A stretch of DNA of 43,137 bases, taken from assembly GCA_013360215.1 (NCBI GenBank), contig JABWCP010000027.1:1-43137 (forward strand), in the 5' to 3' direction. The position numbers and the translations under genes were made by a program. The notes under the pieces were generated by a model. It had not been told where the DNA came from and searched no databases. It saw only the letters and a program-made list of their open reading frames with translations. Positions 9,901-14,101 of the stretch are shown piece by piece. The stretch is from a bacterium (lineage in GTDB: Bacteria > CLD3 > SB21). Position 1 is the stretch's first letter. Each line of letters starts with the position of its first letter.

Positions 9901-11682
9901 CGTGACGTACGTTTTCAGAGTATCCGTATCCGTGGCCCTGATACCGCTTGTCAGAATAACCGAAACGGCTTCACCGGGTTTGAAATCAACATCCGGATTG
10001 ATCGTCACCGTTAAGCCGCTGGGTGTGTATGAAGCAGAATGAAGTCCGCTCTGTGAACCGTATACTTTCATATTCGAAGCTGTCAATGTACCAACATTGA
10101 CGACTTGTGAGAAAGTCACTGTGATGCCGCTGTTTGAACTGATGTTTCGTGCGTTCTGTCCCGGCACCGTGGAGGCCACCGTGAAATACGGATTGTTGAC
10201 GCCAAGATCGCCCTGCGAAGTCATCAATTGGGCATAAACGTCATAATTTCCGCTCCTCTGATCCGACCAAATAACGATCGCATTCCCGGAGCCGTCGTGT
10301 ACCATCGTATGCCAGAATTGATAACCGTTTGCAGAACAAACAACATTGCCGTTTGGCGACCAAAGAATATTTCCGGATCCGTCTATACGCTGGGCAAAAA
10401 TGTCTGCGTCGATGGCGGGGGTCGCATACCATGAAACAAATATCCCGCCTGCGCCGTCGGATGTGATAACGGCTTCATCGGGAGAACCGTTCGTGCTGGC
10501 GGCCACACCATTGGCCGGCCACAGAGCGACGCCGGAAGAGTTAAGTCTTTGCGCATAGATCCCCGCGCCGGCGCTTCGGGTGTCATACCATCCTATAAAT
10601 ACTCCGCCTGATCCGTCCGCTACAAGACTTGGGATCTGTTGAAATCCGTCCGCAACAGCAACGGCAACGCCGTTTACGCCCCACTGCAGAGCGCCTGCGC
10701 TGCTTACACGCTGGGCAAAGAGATCGAAATCTCCATTACGCGTATCCCGCCATGCGATAAAGGCTCCACCTGATCCGTCGGCGACAATTGAAGGGTAGTC
10801 TTGATAACTTGCAAAGGTACTGATAGCTTCACCGTCAACCGTCCATTGCGTGACACCGACATTGTTGATCCTTTGTGCATAGATCCGATTATCCGTGCCG
10901 TTTCGAAAATCATGCCATGTGATGATCGCGCCGCCCGAGCCGTCGTCGGTTATCCCGCCAATGGTTTGGTTGTCAGTTGCGACGCAAATGGAAACGCCAT
11001 CGACCGTCCATTGAGGAACCCCAGTCGCGTTGACCTTTTGTACATATATATCTGTTGCACCGCCCCTATTGTCGTTCCATGCAATTACGGCTCCGCCCGA
11101 GCCGTCGGCGGCAATTCGTGCATCCGTTTGATTGCCGCTCGCGCCGGTTATCTGCACTCCGTTCGCCGTCCAAAGTACAGTTCCGCTTGCATCGATCCGT
11201 TGCGCATATATGTCGTAATTAGCACCGCCGTTCCGGTTATCCGTCCACGTTATAATGGCACCGCCGTTGTTATCGGTTACGATCTTCGGACTTGACTGCC
11301 CGCTGGTCGCATTACTGATGACCACGCCGTCAACTGTCCAGAGAGGCGCGCCGGTTGCGTTCAATCGTTGGGCGTAGATATCGGGATTGGCGCCGCCGCG
11401 GTAATCTTCCCATACAATGAAAACCCCGCCGCTGCCGTCTGGAATAGCCTGAGGGTATCTTTGATCCCCAAATGTCGTAGATACGGGATTACTAACTGTT
11501 GGATTCGTTGACCATTGGGCCGACACACTTCCGATGCCGGTAAGACCCATGACCGCTGCGGCCATGGTTATTTTGACTAACACGCGTGCAAGTTTCATCC
11601 TCGAAACGTGGAAACGGAATAGATTTGGAATATCATGGCGAATTGATAAAACCAATTCATAAAGTCGTGGCAATCCGTTCAT
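1..11682 (-). CDS. Giant secreted multi-propeller / beta-helix surface protein (C-terminus outside window)
   Basis: A single frame stays open from the ATG at 11682 to the left edge: 3894 codons with no stop, so the gene is partial at its C-terminus. The start is supported by GGAG seven bases upstream. An internal ATG at 11598 would give an ordinary signal peptide (MKLARV... ending SVSA|Q) but has no properly spaced SD. Reading N to C: leader (~56 aa); eight ~54-residue repeats with a W-x-D-x-R core and an IYAQR(L/I) strand; then four blocks of [bacterial Ig-like domain + seven FG-GAP/VCBS repeats with DxDGDxD calcium-type loops]; an FN3 and a LamG-like jelly roll lie between the third and fourth blocks; finally at least three modules opening with SLRDAI/LRNAI followed by NosD-like parallel beta-helix repeats. 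The protein is presumably exported and displayed or released, acting as an adhesin or carbohydrate/protein-binding scaffold. No catalytic motif was seen. The function is inferred from domains only. Confidence 0.9.
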   Translation of the reverse strand, partial: MNGLPRLYELVLSIRHDIPNLFRFHVSRMKLARVLVKITMAAAVMGLTGIGSVSAQWSTNPTVSNPVSTTFGDQRYPQAIPDGSGGVFIVWEDYRGGANPDIYAQRLNATGAPLWTVDGVVISNATSGQSSPKIVTDNNGGAIITWTDNRNGGANYDIYAQRIDASGTVLWTANGVQITGASGNQTDARIAADGSGGAVIAWNDNRGGATDIYVQKVNATGVPQWTVDGVSICVATDNQTIGGITDDGSGGAIITWHDFRNGTDNRIYAQRINNVGVTQWTVDGEAISTFASYQDYPSIVADGSGGAFIAWRDTRNGDFDLFAQRVSSAGALQWGVNGVAVAVADGFQQIPSLVADGSGGVFIGWYDTRSAGAGIYAQRLNSSGVALWPANGVAASTNGSPDEAVITSDGAGGIFVSWYATPAIDADIFAQRIDGSGNILWSPNGNVVCSANGYQFWHTMVHDGSGNAIVIWSDQRSGNYDVYAQLMTSQGDLGVNNPYFTVASTVPGQNARNISSNSGITVTFSQVVNVGTLTASNMKVYGSQSGLHSASYTPSGLTVTINPDVDFKPGEAVSVILTSGIRATDTDTLKTYVTQFTVASDIAPATFPQVASNFGVGTNPRSVYAADFDGDGDMDIATANGGSSNVSIRLNDGAGNFSGSTDVAVASGAFSVYAADFDGDGDVDVATANPSSNSVSIRLNDGAGNFSGSTNVGVGTGPQSVYVADFDGDGDMDIAVANTGSSTVSIRMNDGAGNFSGTTDVPSGSVPYSVYAADLDGDGDIDIATANFSSNDVSIRLNDGSGNFSGTTDIVVETNPQSVYAADFDGDGDMDIAAANSGSNSVSIRLNDGAGNFSGSTTVYVGSGPSSVYAADFDGDGDMDIATADLSDYVSIRLNDGAGNFSGTTDVAVGWSPLSVYAADFDGDGDMDLATANSVSNDVSILINAPGYFNVTSVTPLQNQGNVGISSNIFVNFPQDINVATLNNATIKIRGSHSGLHTANYFYEASLSIDPDTDFKFGEVVTVTLTDGIIATNTDTLNPYSWQFTVGAFPATGTFTTLPGATVGSTPFGVSLADLDGDGDLDMAAANDVDGTVSIRFNDGTGNFSGSTDLSSGTNSRAVTAADIDNDGDLDLLIASSGFVASYINNGLGSFSGPNNFAIGGNGQSVFAADFDGDGDVDFVTANSGSNNVSIRLNDGAGNFSGTTDVAVGNLAVGVTGGDVDSDGDIDLLASNYNDNTVSILLNDGAAGFSSGGTSSVSFGPVMVRLADLDADTDLDLVTANEGGSDISVRLNDGTGVFSGGSDISGLVSPRSVFLGDLDGDGDVDIAAGNTGGATTVSIRINDGSANFSGSYNAFVGPGPAWSIDGGDVDNDGDIDIIRVDGSVSGNTTVLKNNNYIVPTSVIPIPNTVGINPTANIVVEYPEDMSSFDAKVFGSLSGYMNTSLFYDNVLYTLTIDPTANFKPGEVVTVIMSGASNVAVSGNILRNIQFQFTAAPSFAAASYSLPASNLAAGTNPGGVATADFNLDGTIDIVATNVSPSEVTIILNDGIGGILSSYTVPVGTNPYGPHVADLDNDGDMDIVTADAGGNTVTTLLNDGAGNFSGPSVAVGSGPYAVQSADIDGDGDLDLVVANANSNNVSVLINDGAANFTGGATVSVQTTPYDITTGDFDSDGDMDFATANVGANSISVRLNDGAGNFPIASDPAVGTNPQGIQAADLDGDGDIDILTANVGSNDASVVLNDGSGNFFGGQTPTVGLFPYSLVASDLDGDGDVDFATADWNANTVSVRYNDGAANFSGSTAISVGSQPYDIAAADLDGDGSIDLITPNAGSNDVSIAFNDAILPSPSGLYAVAQNGQVELNWSAAPGATLYRIYHDVNPNPMVQTDSSVGTNKTITGLVNGTLYYFRIKAINATDESGYSNEDAAVPVAGAGQALSLEGIDDEAAIFTSYQNLGVDPSSVTISGWVKPNGTSPSISTIYEGQGIILDAGGYLGLTRGDYTGQDRIWAYLWDGSQIFVGIPYTNDVWTHVAVVLRNGQLYAYKNGVVVDSVVSGNVQNITSGSIGVGVNPYNSLHFEGQIDEMRIWNRGLTDAEMASVQASPSRGDEAGLLANWHFDEGAGSTTFDATPNSRNLTLFNGPTYVLSGAMAPPLSIVSTTPSANGLSIPANSNIIVNFTSDILTDSLNSRNILIRGAQSGDHTFTYGYGAQTANIDPNTDFIPGELVTVTLTRGILAISSDTLKPYSWQFYVQTNLATGFFSAGDTVVVGTFPKAIAAADFNNDGSLDMAVVNQSTNDVSIAINDGSGGFTVLSNVAVGSLPYEIASADFDGDGDVDIAVANNSSSDISLRSNDGSGNFGVLANISTGVAQLTVAAGDFDGDGDVDIISTESGTELRVRFNDGTGTVFSLGGVINLQNNPYFITVADFDNDGDLDLAASNYSSGTFSIRYNDGTGIFSGGGDFTTNGIQPRAIRAADFNGDGLMDIAFCNENSGNVGIRLNDGVGGFSGNEIGVGSLPQSITLGDFEGDGDMDVAAVNYGSTNVQTIVNDGAGNFVAGSSYGTGNGGVILSSGNFSGTATMEIAAADNTANVIYVLKNAVILPTTTLVTSKGDGGSGSLRDAIDYANSHAGPDTIIFNVSVDSVLLASQLPDITDDSLFINGDYNTDNIPDVVIDGINNGINEAFVRVAANDITIKGLTIIRFVQGSEAALTISNAARRAKILYNYIGTDGTALYSNVNNIDILAPAGGGQHEIRGNVISARGYGIFFYGSSNDLDSTKIVDNKIGTNAAGSAPLTYAPSHLSGIYIQNGRGLKIHSNIISGWSGAGALAINFGYTGFSYYAKEVEIFDNKIGTDFSGTAAIPNERGIYFDAGSNANFIGKPGLGNIISGNTGNGIEIWSDSNVIEDNFIGVDISGNAPLANVGMGIQLQNASVNTIGNGNTISGNANHGIFIFSNGGLADENTIINNNIGVGADGVTPVGNNQMGVRIYSLLGARRNLLLDNAIAFNNFHGIEMDGSASADSMIAHGNRIYSNNLGGMNYVAGSNGSITPPMISFMSMDSVVHGTSDPNAFVQIYVDSTNQGRLRIGTGVADGAGNFAVPVTLLGGEAPFLTALQSSVGRTSGFSIPDSLTFSDPLLITSVLDDGSFGTLRNAINFANSNAGLDTIRFDASVSGQTIYVASELPHLTDNGTVIDGDINGNGIADDIFISGGSTLDFGLYIASSYNTIKHLGILEFLTGASGIDIDSGRYNLIIGNYLYANNIGVHLINGAKGNKIGDGTISGRNIIIASNSGSGQAPGIVIEHTGTDSNVVAGNWIGTLDGVTTSANSHGVVISSGAKYNRIGDPLSSEYNVISGNMNSGVLIQSDSNIVARNLIGTDSSGTLAMGNQDYGIHILNAVGNMIGDGTPAGRNIISNNSSNVLNGAGIMVENSSGTSILGNFVGTDITGLAAMPNWSGGGAGSGVTLDNSSYNVVGDGTDAGRNVFGNNGSGADFPVQIYIQNNSNYNLVAGNYVGTDSTGTISLGTGNGIGVYGSVNNQIGLNAGAAANVIAGNSGNGIILNDADSTMVFQNFVGVDRTGAVALPNNIGIVIENGTQYALIGNNTGSGGNIVSGNFNQGIRIQDVGTDSNLIIGNLIGTDLSGSTAIPNGNDGIQIDGGSANQVGEIGSGNVISGNSGNGIAIIGNTGISAYNVVLHNLIGVAIDSVTALGNAGNGVFIAGISTFAHNNEITRNRIAYNTNFGITADQTGFQVDSDHFFANEIYSNGGGGISLVAGAHQNVWAPVITSVDFDSTVSGYSGKNALIQIYADSADQGRIYLDSVYADASGNWSIKVPPIPGMYYTAIQDSFFHSSAFSAPVLAIAVDPLLVINTNDAGAGSLRDAVTYAESHSGADTIR
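3930..4940 (-). repeat. Seven FG-GAP/VCBS blades, fourth propeller (last blade degenerate)
   Basis: Repeats have loops centred near 4840, 4695, 4545, 4400, 4255, 4110 and 3965. The seventh (GNFSGTATMEIAAAD) has lost the Asp-rich loop but keeps the length and the flanking strands. A bacterial Ig-like domain at about 4950-5260 precedes the block. It leads into the first beta-helix module. Confidence 0.8.
5380..6130 (-). other. FN3 domain followed by LamG-like jelly roll inside the giant protein
   Basis: About 6130-5900 encodes a fibronectin type III domain (the VELNWSAAPGATLYRIY strand and an LYYFRIKAIN strand). About 5890-5380 encodes a LamG/concanavalin-A-like domain with hallmark strands LSLEGIDDEAAIF, VTISGWVKP, WTHVAVVLRNGQLYAYKNG and FEGQIDEMRIWNRGL. 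LamG-like domains usually bind glycans or proteins. This pair separates the third and fourth propeller blocks. Confidence 0.75.
6140..7190 (-). repeat. Seven FG-GAP/VCBS blades, third propeller
   Basis: Seven repeats with loops centred near 7105, 6960, 6815, 6670, 6520, 6375 and 6228. The first blade has a degenerate loop (ADFNLDGTID). A bacterial Ig-like domain lies upstream at about 7200-7510. The block runs directly into the FN3 domain through the segment SPSGLYAVAQNGQVELNW. Confidence 0.85.
7530..8535 (-). repeat. Seven FG-GAP/VCBS blades, second propeller
   Basis: Seven repeats with calcium loops centred near 8450, 8300, 8165, 8010, 7870, 7715 and 7570. The sequences are more diverged from one another than in the first block (for example ADIDNDGDLD, GDVDSDGDID, ADLDADTDLD). 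A bacterial Ig-like domain (about 8540-8850) precedes them and shares the FKFGEVVTVTLT strand with the other Ig-like copies. Confidence 0.85.
8865..9875 (-). repeat. Seven FG-GAP/VCBS blades, first propeller
   Basis: Seven repeats of about 50 residues occur here. Each contains YAADFDGDGDMDIATAN-like calcium-loop residues followed by VSIRLNDGAGNFSG. Calcium-loop codons are centred near 9795, 9650, 9495, 9350, 9205, 9055 and 8905. A bacterial Ig-like domain (roughly 9880-10200) precedes the set. The blades are unusually similar at DNA level. Seven FG-GAP units form a closed propeller in integrin-alpha-type folds, so the set looks complete. Confidence 0.85.
10205..11515 (-). repeat. Eight W-x-D protein repeats at the N-terminus of the giant protein
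   Basis: Eight consecutive ~54-residue units share the pattern DGSGG-h-h-I-x-W-x-D-x-R-x-G-x-x-D-I-Y-A-Q-R, followed by a turn, L-W and a GV strand. The W-x-D cores read WEDYR, WTDNR, WNDNR, WHDFR, WRDTR, WYDTR, WYATP and WSDQR in order; the seventh has lost the D-x-R element. Eight such units would suit a closed eight-bladed beta-propeller, although that fold is inferred from repeat length and strand pattern, not from a recognised family name. Confidence 0.75.
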
Positions 11683-11735
11683 GGATGAACTCCGATATAA
11701 TGAAAGAATGGAATATGCGAGCTAATACTTAATTA

Positions 11736-11753
11736 TGTCAAAATCAATGTCAA
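11736..11753 (-). promoter_or_regulatory. Two TTGACA elements upstream of the giant gene
   Basis: On the minus strand two perfect TTGACA hexamers lie 12 bp apart (11753-11748 and 11741-11736), about 55-70 bp upstream of the start at 11682. Neither has a well-matched -10 at 16-17 bp; the best candidate is CATATT at 18 bp from the second. A promoter is likely somewhere here, but the exact element is uncertain. Confidence 0.35.
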
Positions 11754-11774
11754 CATTTCTACCGTGAAAAAACG

Positions 11775-12527
11775 CTAAAAAATATGTACTCCTTTGATGC
11801 GGCGCACTGCGGCAATCCCAGTTCCGGTCGCATGGTAAAACAGAGGCTCCAAAAAATGAGAAGAATGAAATGTAAAAGCTTGGGAACAACACATATCATC
11901 AGGGACGGGATATTGGCAGGCCATGGAAACTTCATTCCAGTGCAATGGCTCTTGAATTTTCGTAATCACCTCGAATGAAGCGGACGAAGCTGGAACCGTG
12001 GATATGCCAAAACGACATGATGCTTCGATACACTGCGTATAAATAACCTGATCAAATGTATCGTGCCATTCATCCGTCCATGCGATAATCACACCGCCAA
12101 AAATTTCCTCGCCCATGGCCGGGAAGGTTTGCTGGCCCGCAACCGAAGTGATTGCATCACGATTGCTCATCACCAGAACTGATCCCGAGCCGTCACTCCG
12201 TCGGGCACATATGTGCTCCGGCAATGATCTCTCGTCATTGCAGACAATATTAGCGTTGCAATTTTCGCCGATGCTAATTCTATTGGTAAATCGGCCTTTC
12301 GATACCGTATAGATAGCCGCGTCATCGGTCGCACTTGATACAACACCTGACATGTTTATCAGTTGTGCAAAAATCGTATTGCTTCCGATCATGAGCATCG
12401 CAACTACAACACGGCCTATCTTACAAAAGACCTTTGCGGGTGATTGCCGATAAGGTAATTGGTTGTCAAAAAGAAATGCGTTTTGCGATGGGTTGGAAAG
12501 ACCGATCGAGCGTAAATACGAGATCAC
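11775..12527 (-). CDS. Small secreted protein, truncated-looking relative of the giant protein's N-terminus
   Basis: This is a 250-residue protein of unrecognised family. A GTG start at 12527 is chosen because GGAG lies six bases upstream; an ATG at 12539 has no SD. A long N-terminal leader (~55 aa) ends with a hydrophobic segment and the probable cleavage site TIFA|Q. The mature part contains two units resembling the W-x-D repeats of the neighbouring giant protein: ICARRSDGSG, and GGVIIAWTDEWHDTFDQ followed by VIYTQCIEAS. The C-terminal ~80 residues are cysteine- and histidine-containing and match nothing I recognise. It sits upstream of the giant gene on the same strand with a 92-bp gap. 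It is probably a decayed or trimmed paralogue rather than part of a propeller, because two repeats cannot close one. Confidence 0.6.
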   Translation of the reverse strand: MISYLRSIGLSNPSQNAFLFDNQLPYRQSPAKVFCKIGRVVVAMLMIGSNTIFAQLINMSGVVSSATDDAAIYTVSKGRFTNRISIGENCNANIVCNDERSLPEHICARRSDGSGSVLVMSNRDAITSVAGQQTFPAMGEEIFGGVIIAWTDEWHDTFDQVIYTQCIEASCRFGISTVPASSASFEVITKIQEPLHWNEVSMACQYPVPDDMCCSQAFTFHSSHFLEPLFYHATGTGIAAVRRIKGVHIF

Positions 12528-12592
12528 GGATATCTCCATAGATGTGGATATTATATAACCGTTTCTCTAATCGCGCAGACTATAAAAACGCA

Positions 12593-12620
12593 ATATACAA
12601 AACGCACGAAGCGTGTATAT
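12593..12620 (-). promoter_or_regulatory. Bulged hairpin with following T-run in the leader (possible attenuator)
   Basis: The arms ATATAC/GTATAT and ACGC/GCGT pair with a three-base bulge and a five-base loop. On the minus-strand transcript a T5 run follows a few bases after the hairpin. It sits between the promoter and the 250-aa gene, so premature termination or a structured leader is possible. Only the sequence pattern supports this. Confidence 0.3.
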
Positions 12621-12778
12621 CGAAAGAAACGTCAAATTTCGTTTTTGCAGGCTGAGAACAGCGCCCGCTCATGGGATTGTAAAGGACGTATTTTCCTCAA
12701 AACACGTCCGCGTGAGAATACAAAACTCTATTTGATATGCTGTGACTCATTATCACAACATCAAAAAACTGTAGGACT

Positions 12779-12807
12779 AAATTACCGCAAAGGGCGCGCA
12801 GTGTCAA
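12779..12807 (-). promoter_or_regulatory. Sigma70-type promoter for the 250-aa gene
   Basis: TTGACA (12807-12802), a 17-bp spacer and TAATTT (12784-12779) on the minus strand. The -10 form matches the other promoters inferred in this window. Transcription would start near 12772 and give a leader of about 245 nt. Confidence 0.6.
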
Positions 12808-12816
12808 GCCCTTTGC
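12787..12816. promoter_or_regulatory. Inverted repeat around the -35 element (possible operator)
   Basis: GCAAAGGGC (12787-12795) and GCCCTTTGC (12808-12816) are perfect 9-bp complements separated by 12 bp. The intervening loop contains the TTGACA hexamer. A repressor binding the two half-sites would occlude the promoter. Alternatively it is a hairpin downstream of the TPR gene, but no T-tract follows on the minus strand. Confidence 0.4.
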
Positions 12817-12850
12817 CGATCCATGAATATGGGATCGCAAAACTTCTTTT

Positions 12851-14086
12851 TTACTGCGGCGTTGGGAAGTCCGGGGGACCACCTCCGAGCGGACCGGACG
12901 AACTGCCTCCGCCGCCGCCAACCAAACTCAGCAGCAGTAACACGGCCAATGCACCGCCTGCGATTCCGCCGGCTATTAATAGCGGACGACGGGAACGCTT
13001 GATTTCGCGGGCTTTGATATCAGCTTGTTTGGCTTCCATTTCTTCCGTCAGATAACTGTGCGGGATCACCGTCGTGTATCCCGACGCGATAGTCACACTG
13101 TCATCCGCAGGCAATGTACTGCCGGCACAGAATGCCTCCGCAGCGGCGCGGTATGTTTTACTGAAATCGGCGGAAGTATCTTTAGCCACGCCTGTCAAGC
13201 GTCGAATTACGTTGACCGACGGTTCATATCCGGGGAAATAGTGAAGACTGGCACAAGCGTATTGAAGTGCCATCGTTTTATAATGCTCTTCTTTTTTTAT
13301 TTGATACAGCGTTTCGCACACATCGGCCAAATGGTAATACGGGCTGAAAATGTCTATCGCTTCCGTACGGTAGCTGATCGCGCGTATCAGTTGATTATAA
13401 GCTACGGTATCTTTGTGCTGCACATTAAAGATATTCCCAAGGCTTTTGTAGGATTCATACAAATCGGTGTACGTCTTTTTTCCTTTTTCCATCATACGCA
13501 TGCCTTCGCTGAAACGATCAGCCAAATCCGGATTCCCCATCGTCAGAAATCCGACGCGATAATCGGACGTAGAAAAATCTTTATGTTTCGTTATGGCTTT
13601 TTCATAAATCGCTTTCACGCCATCGTAGTTTTGACGCTTGGCTTCAAGCATCATCAGTTCGGAATACGCCGGTAAGAACCACGGATCTTTTTCATAGATT
13701 TCACGGAGCACGGCTTCACCGAGTTCCGGACCACTTTTTGTAAAATAATACGTATCCCCCTTGGGCGTTTTTTCCGCAAACGTCACGCTGTCCAATTTGA
13801 GATACAACTGTGCCAATTTGTATTTTACCGCCACGACACCGGGATTATGCGTAATGATATCTTCAAAAATAACCCGTGCGTTTTCGTATTGCCCTTTGCG
13901 CACCAGGTACTCCGCGGCATCATATTTATCGGCATCGGAAAGCTGCGTGTAGCTGGATCCTCCGAGCGCAATGATCAGTTCCGGATTATCCTGAAGCATG
14001 GAAGTGCGCGTCGTACCGCAGGAAATCAGCCCTGACATCGTCGTCAGAGCCGCCATCAACATCGTGTAAAAATTTTTACGCATCAT
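12851..14086 (-). CDS. TPR lipoprotein with a C-terminal membrane segment
   Basis: 411 residues. The N-terminus is a lipoprotein signal with lipobox LISC (Cys near residue 23). Residues ~50-290 carry TPR-like helical pairs (DAAEYLVRKGQYENARVIFE, AVKYKLAQLYLKL). Near residue 365 a basic stretch (REIKRSRR) precedes one hydrophobic helix, followed by a Gly/Ser-rich and Pro-ending tail. That order (basic, membrane, glycine) is the reverse of GlyGly-CTERM sorting tails. The gene lies 15 bp downstream of the LRR gene, and its AAGGA overlaps that gene's stop, so the two are probably cotranscribed. Its role is unknown; TPR lipoproteins typically scaffold envelope assemblies. Confidence 0.85.
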   Translation of the reverse strand: MMRKNFYTMLMAALTTMSGLISCGTTRTSMLQDNPELIIALGGSSYTQLSDADKYDAAEYLVRKGQYENARVIFEDIITHNPGVVAVKYKLAQLYLKLDSVTFAEKTPKGDTYYFTKSGPELGEAVLREIYEKDPWFLPAYSELMMLEAKRQNYDGVKAIYEKAITKHKDFSTSDYRVGFLTMGNPDLADRFSEGMRMMEKGKKTYTDLYESYKSLGNIFNVQHKDTVAYNQLIRAISYRTEAIDIFSPYYHLADVCETLYQIKKEEHYKTMALQYACASLHYFPGYEPSVNVIRRLTGVAKDTSADFSKTYRAAAEAFCAGSTLPADDSVTIASGYTTVIPHSYLTEEMEAKQADIKAREIKRSRRPLLIAGGIAGGALAVLLLLSLVGGGGGSSSGPLGGGPPDFPTPQ

Positions 14087-14101
14087 ACGATTGCTATATC
14101 C

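Larger units (their letters stand above)
12528..12850. other. Intergenic leader region
   Basis: This 323-bp stretch carries no convincing gene. It holds a strong minus-strand promoter (12779-12807), a 9-bp inverted repeat enclosing its -35 element (12787-12816) and, in the transcribed leader, a bulged hairpin at 12593-12620. A short plus-strand frame crossing the region runs antisense into the TPR gene and looks like chance. Confidence 0.6.

Noticed and set aside
11775-12000. Frameshift separating the 250-aa gene from further propeller repeats
   Set aside because: I checked the reverse strand here for the W-x-D or IYAQR pattern in other frames and saw none. The odd C-terminus seems genuinely different.
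12645-13055. 136-codon plus-strand frame crossing the intergenic region
   Set aside because: More than half is antisense to the TPR lipoprotein gene; the remainder lies over the promoter region. No SD or domain.
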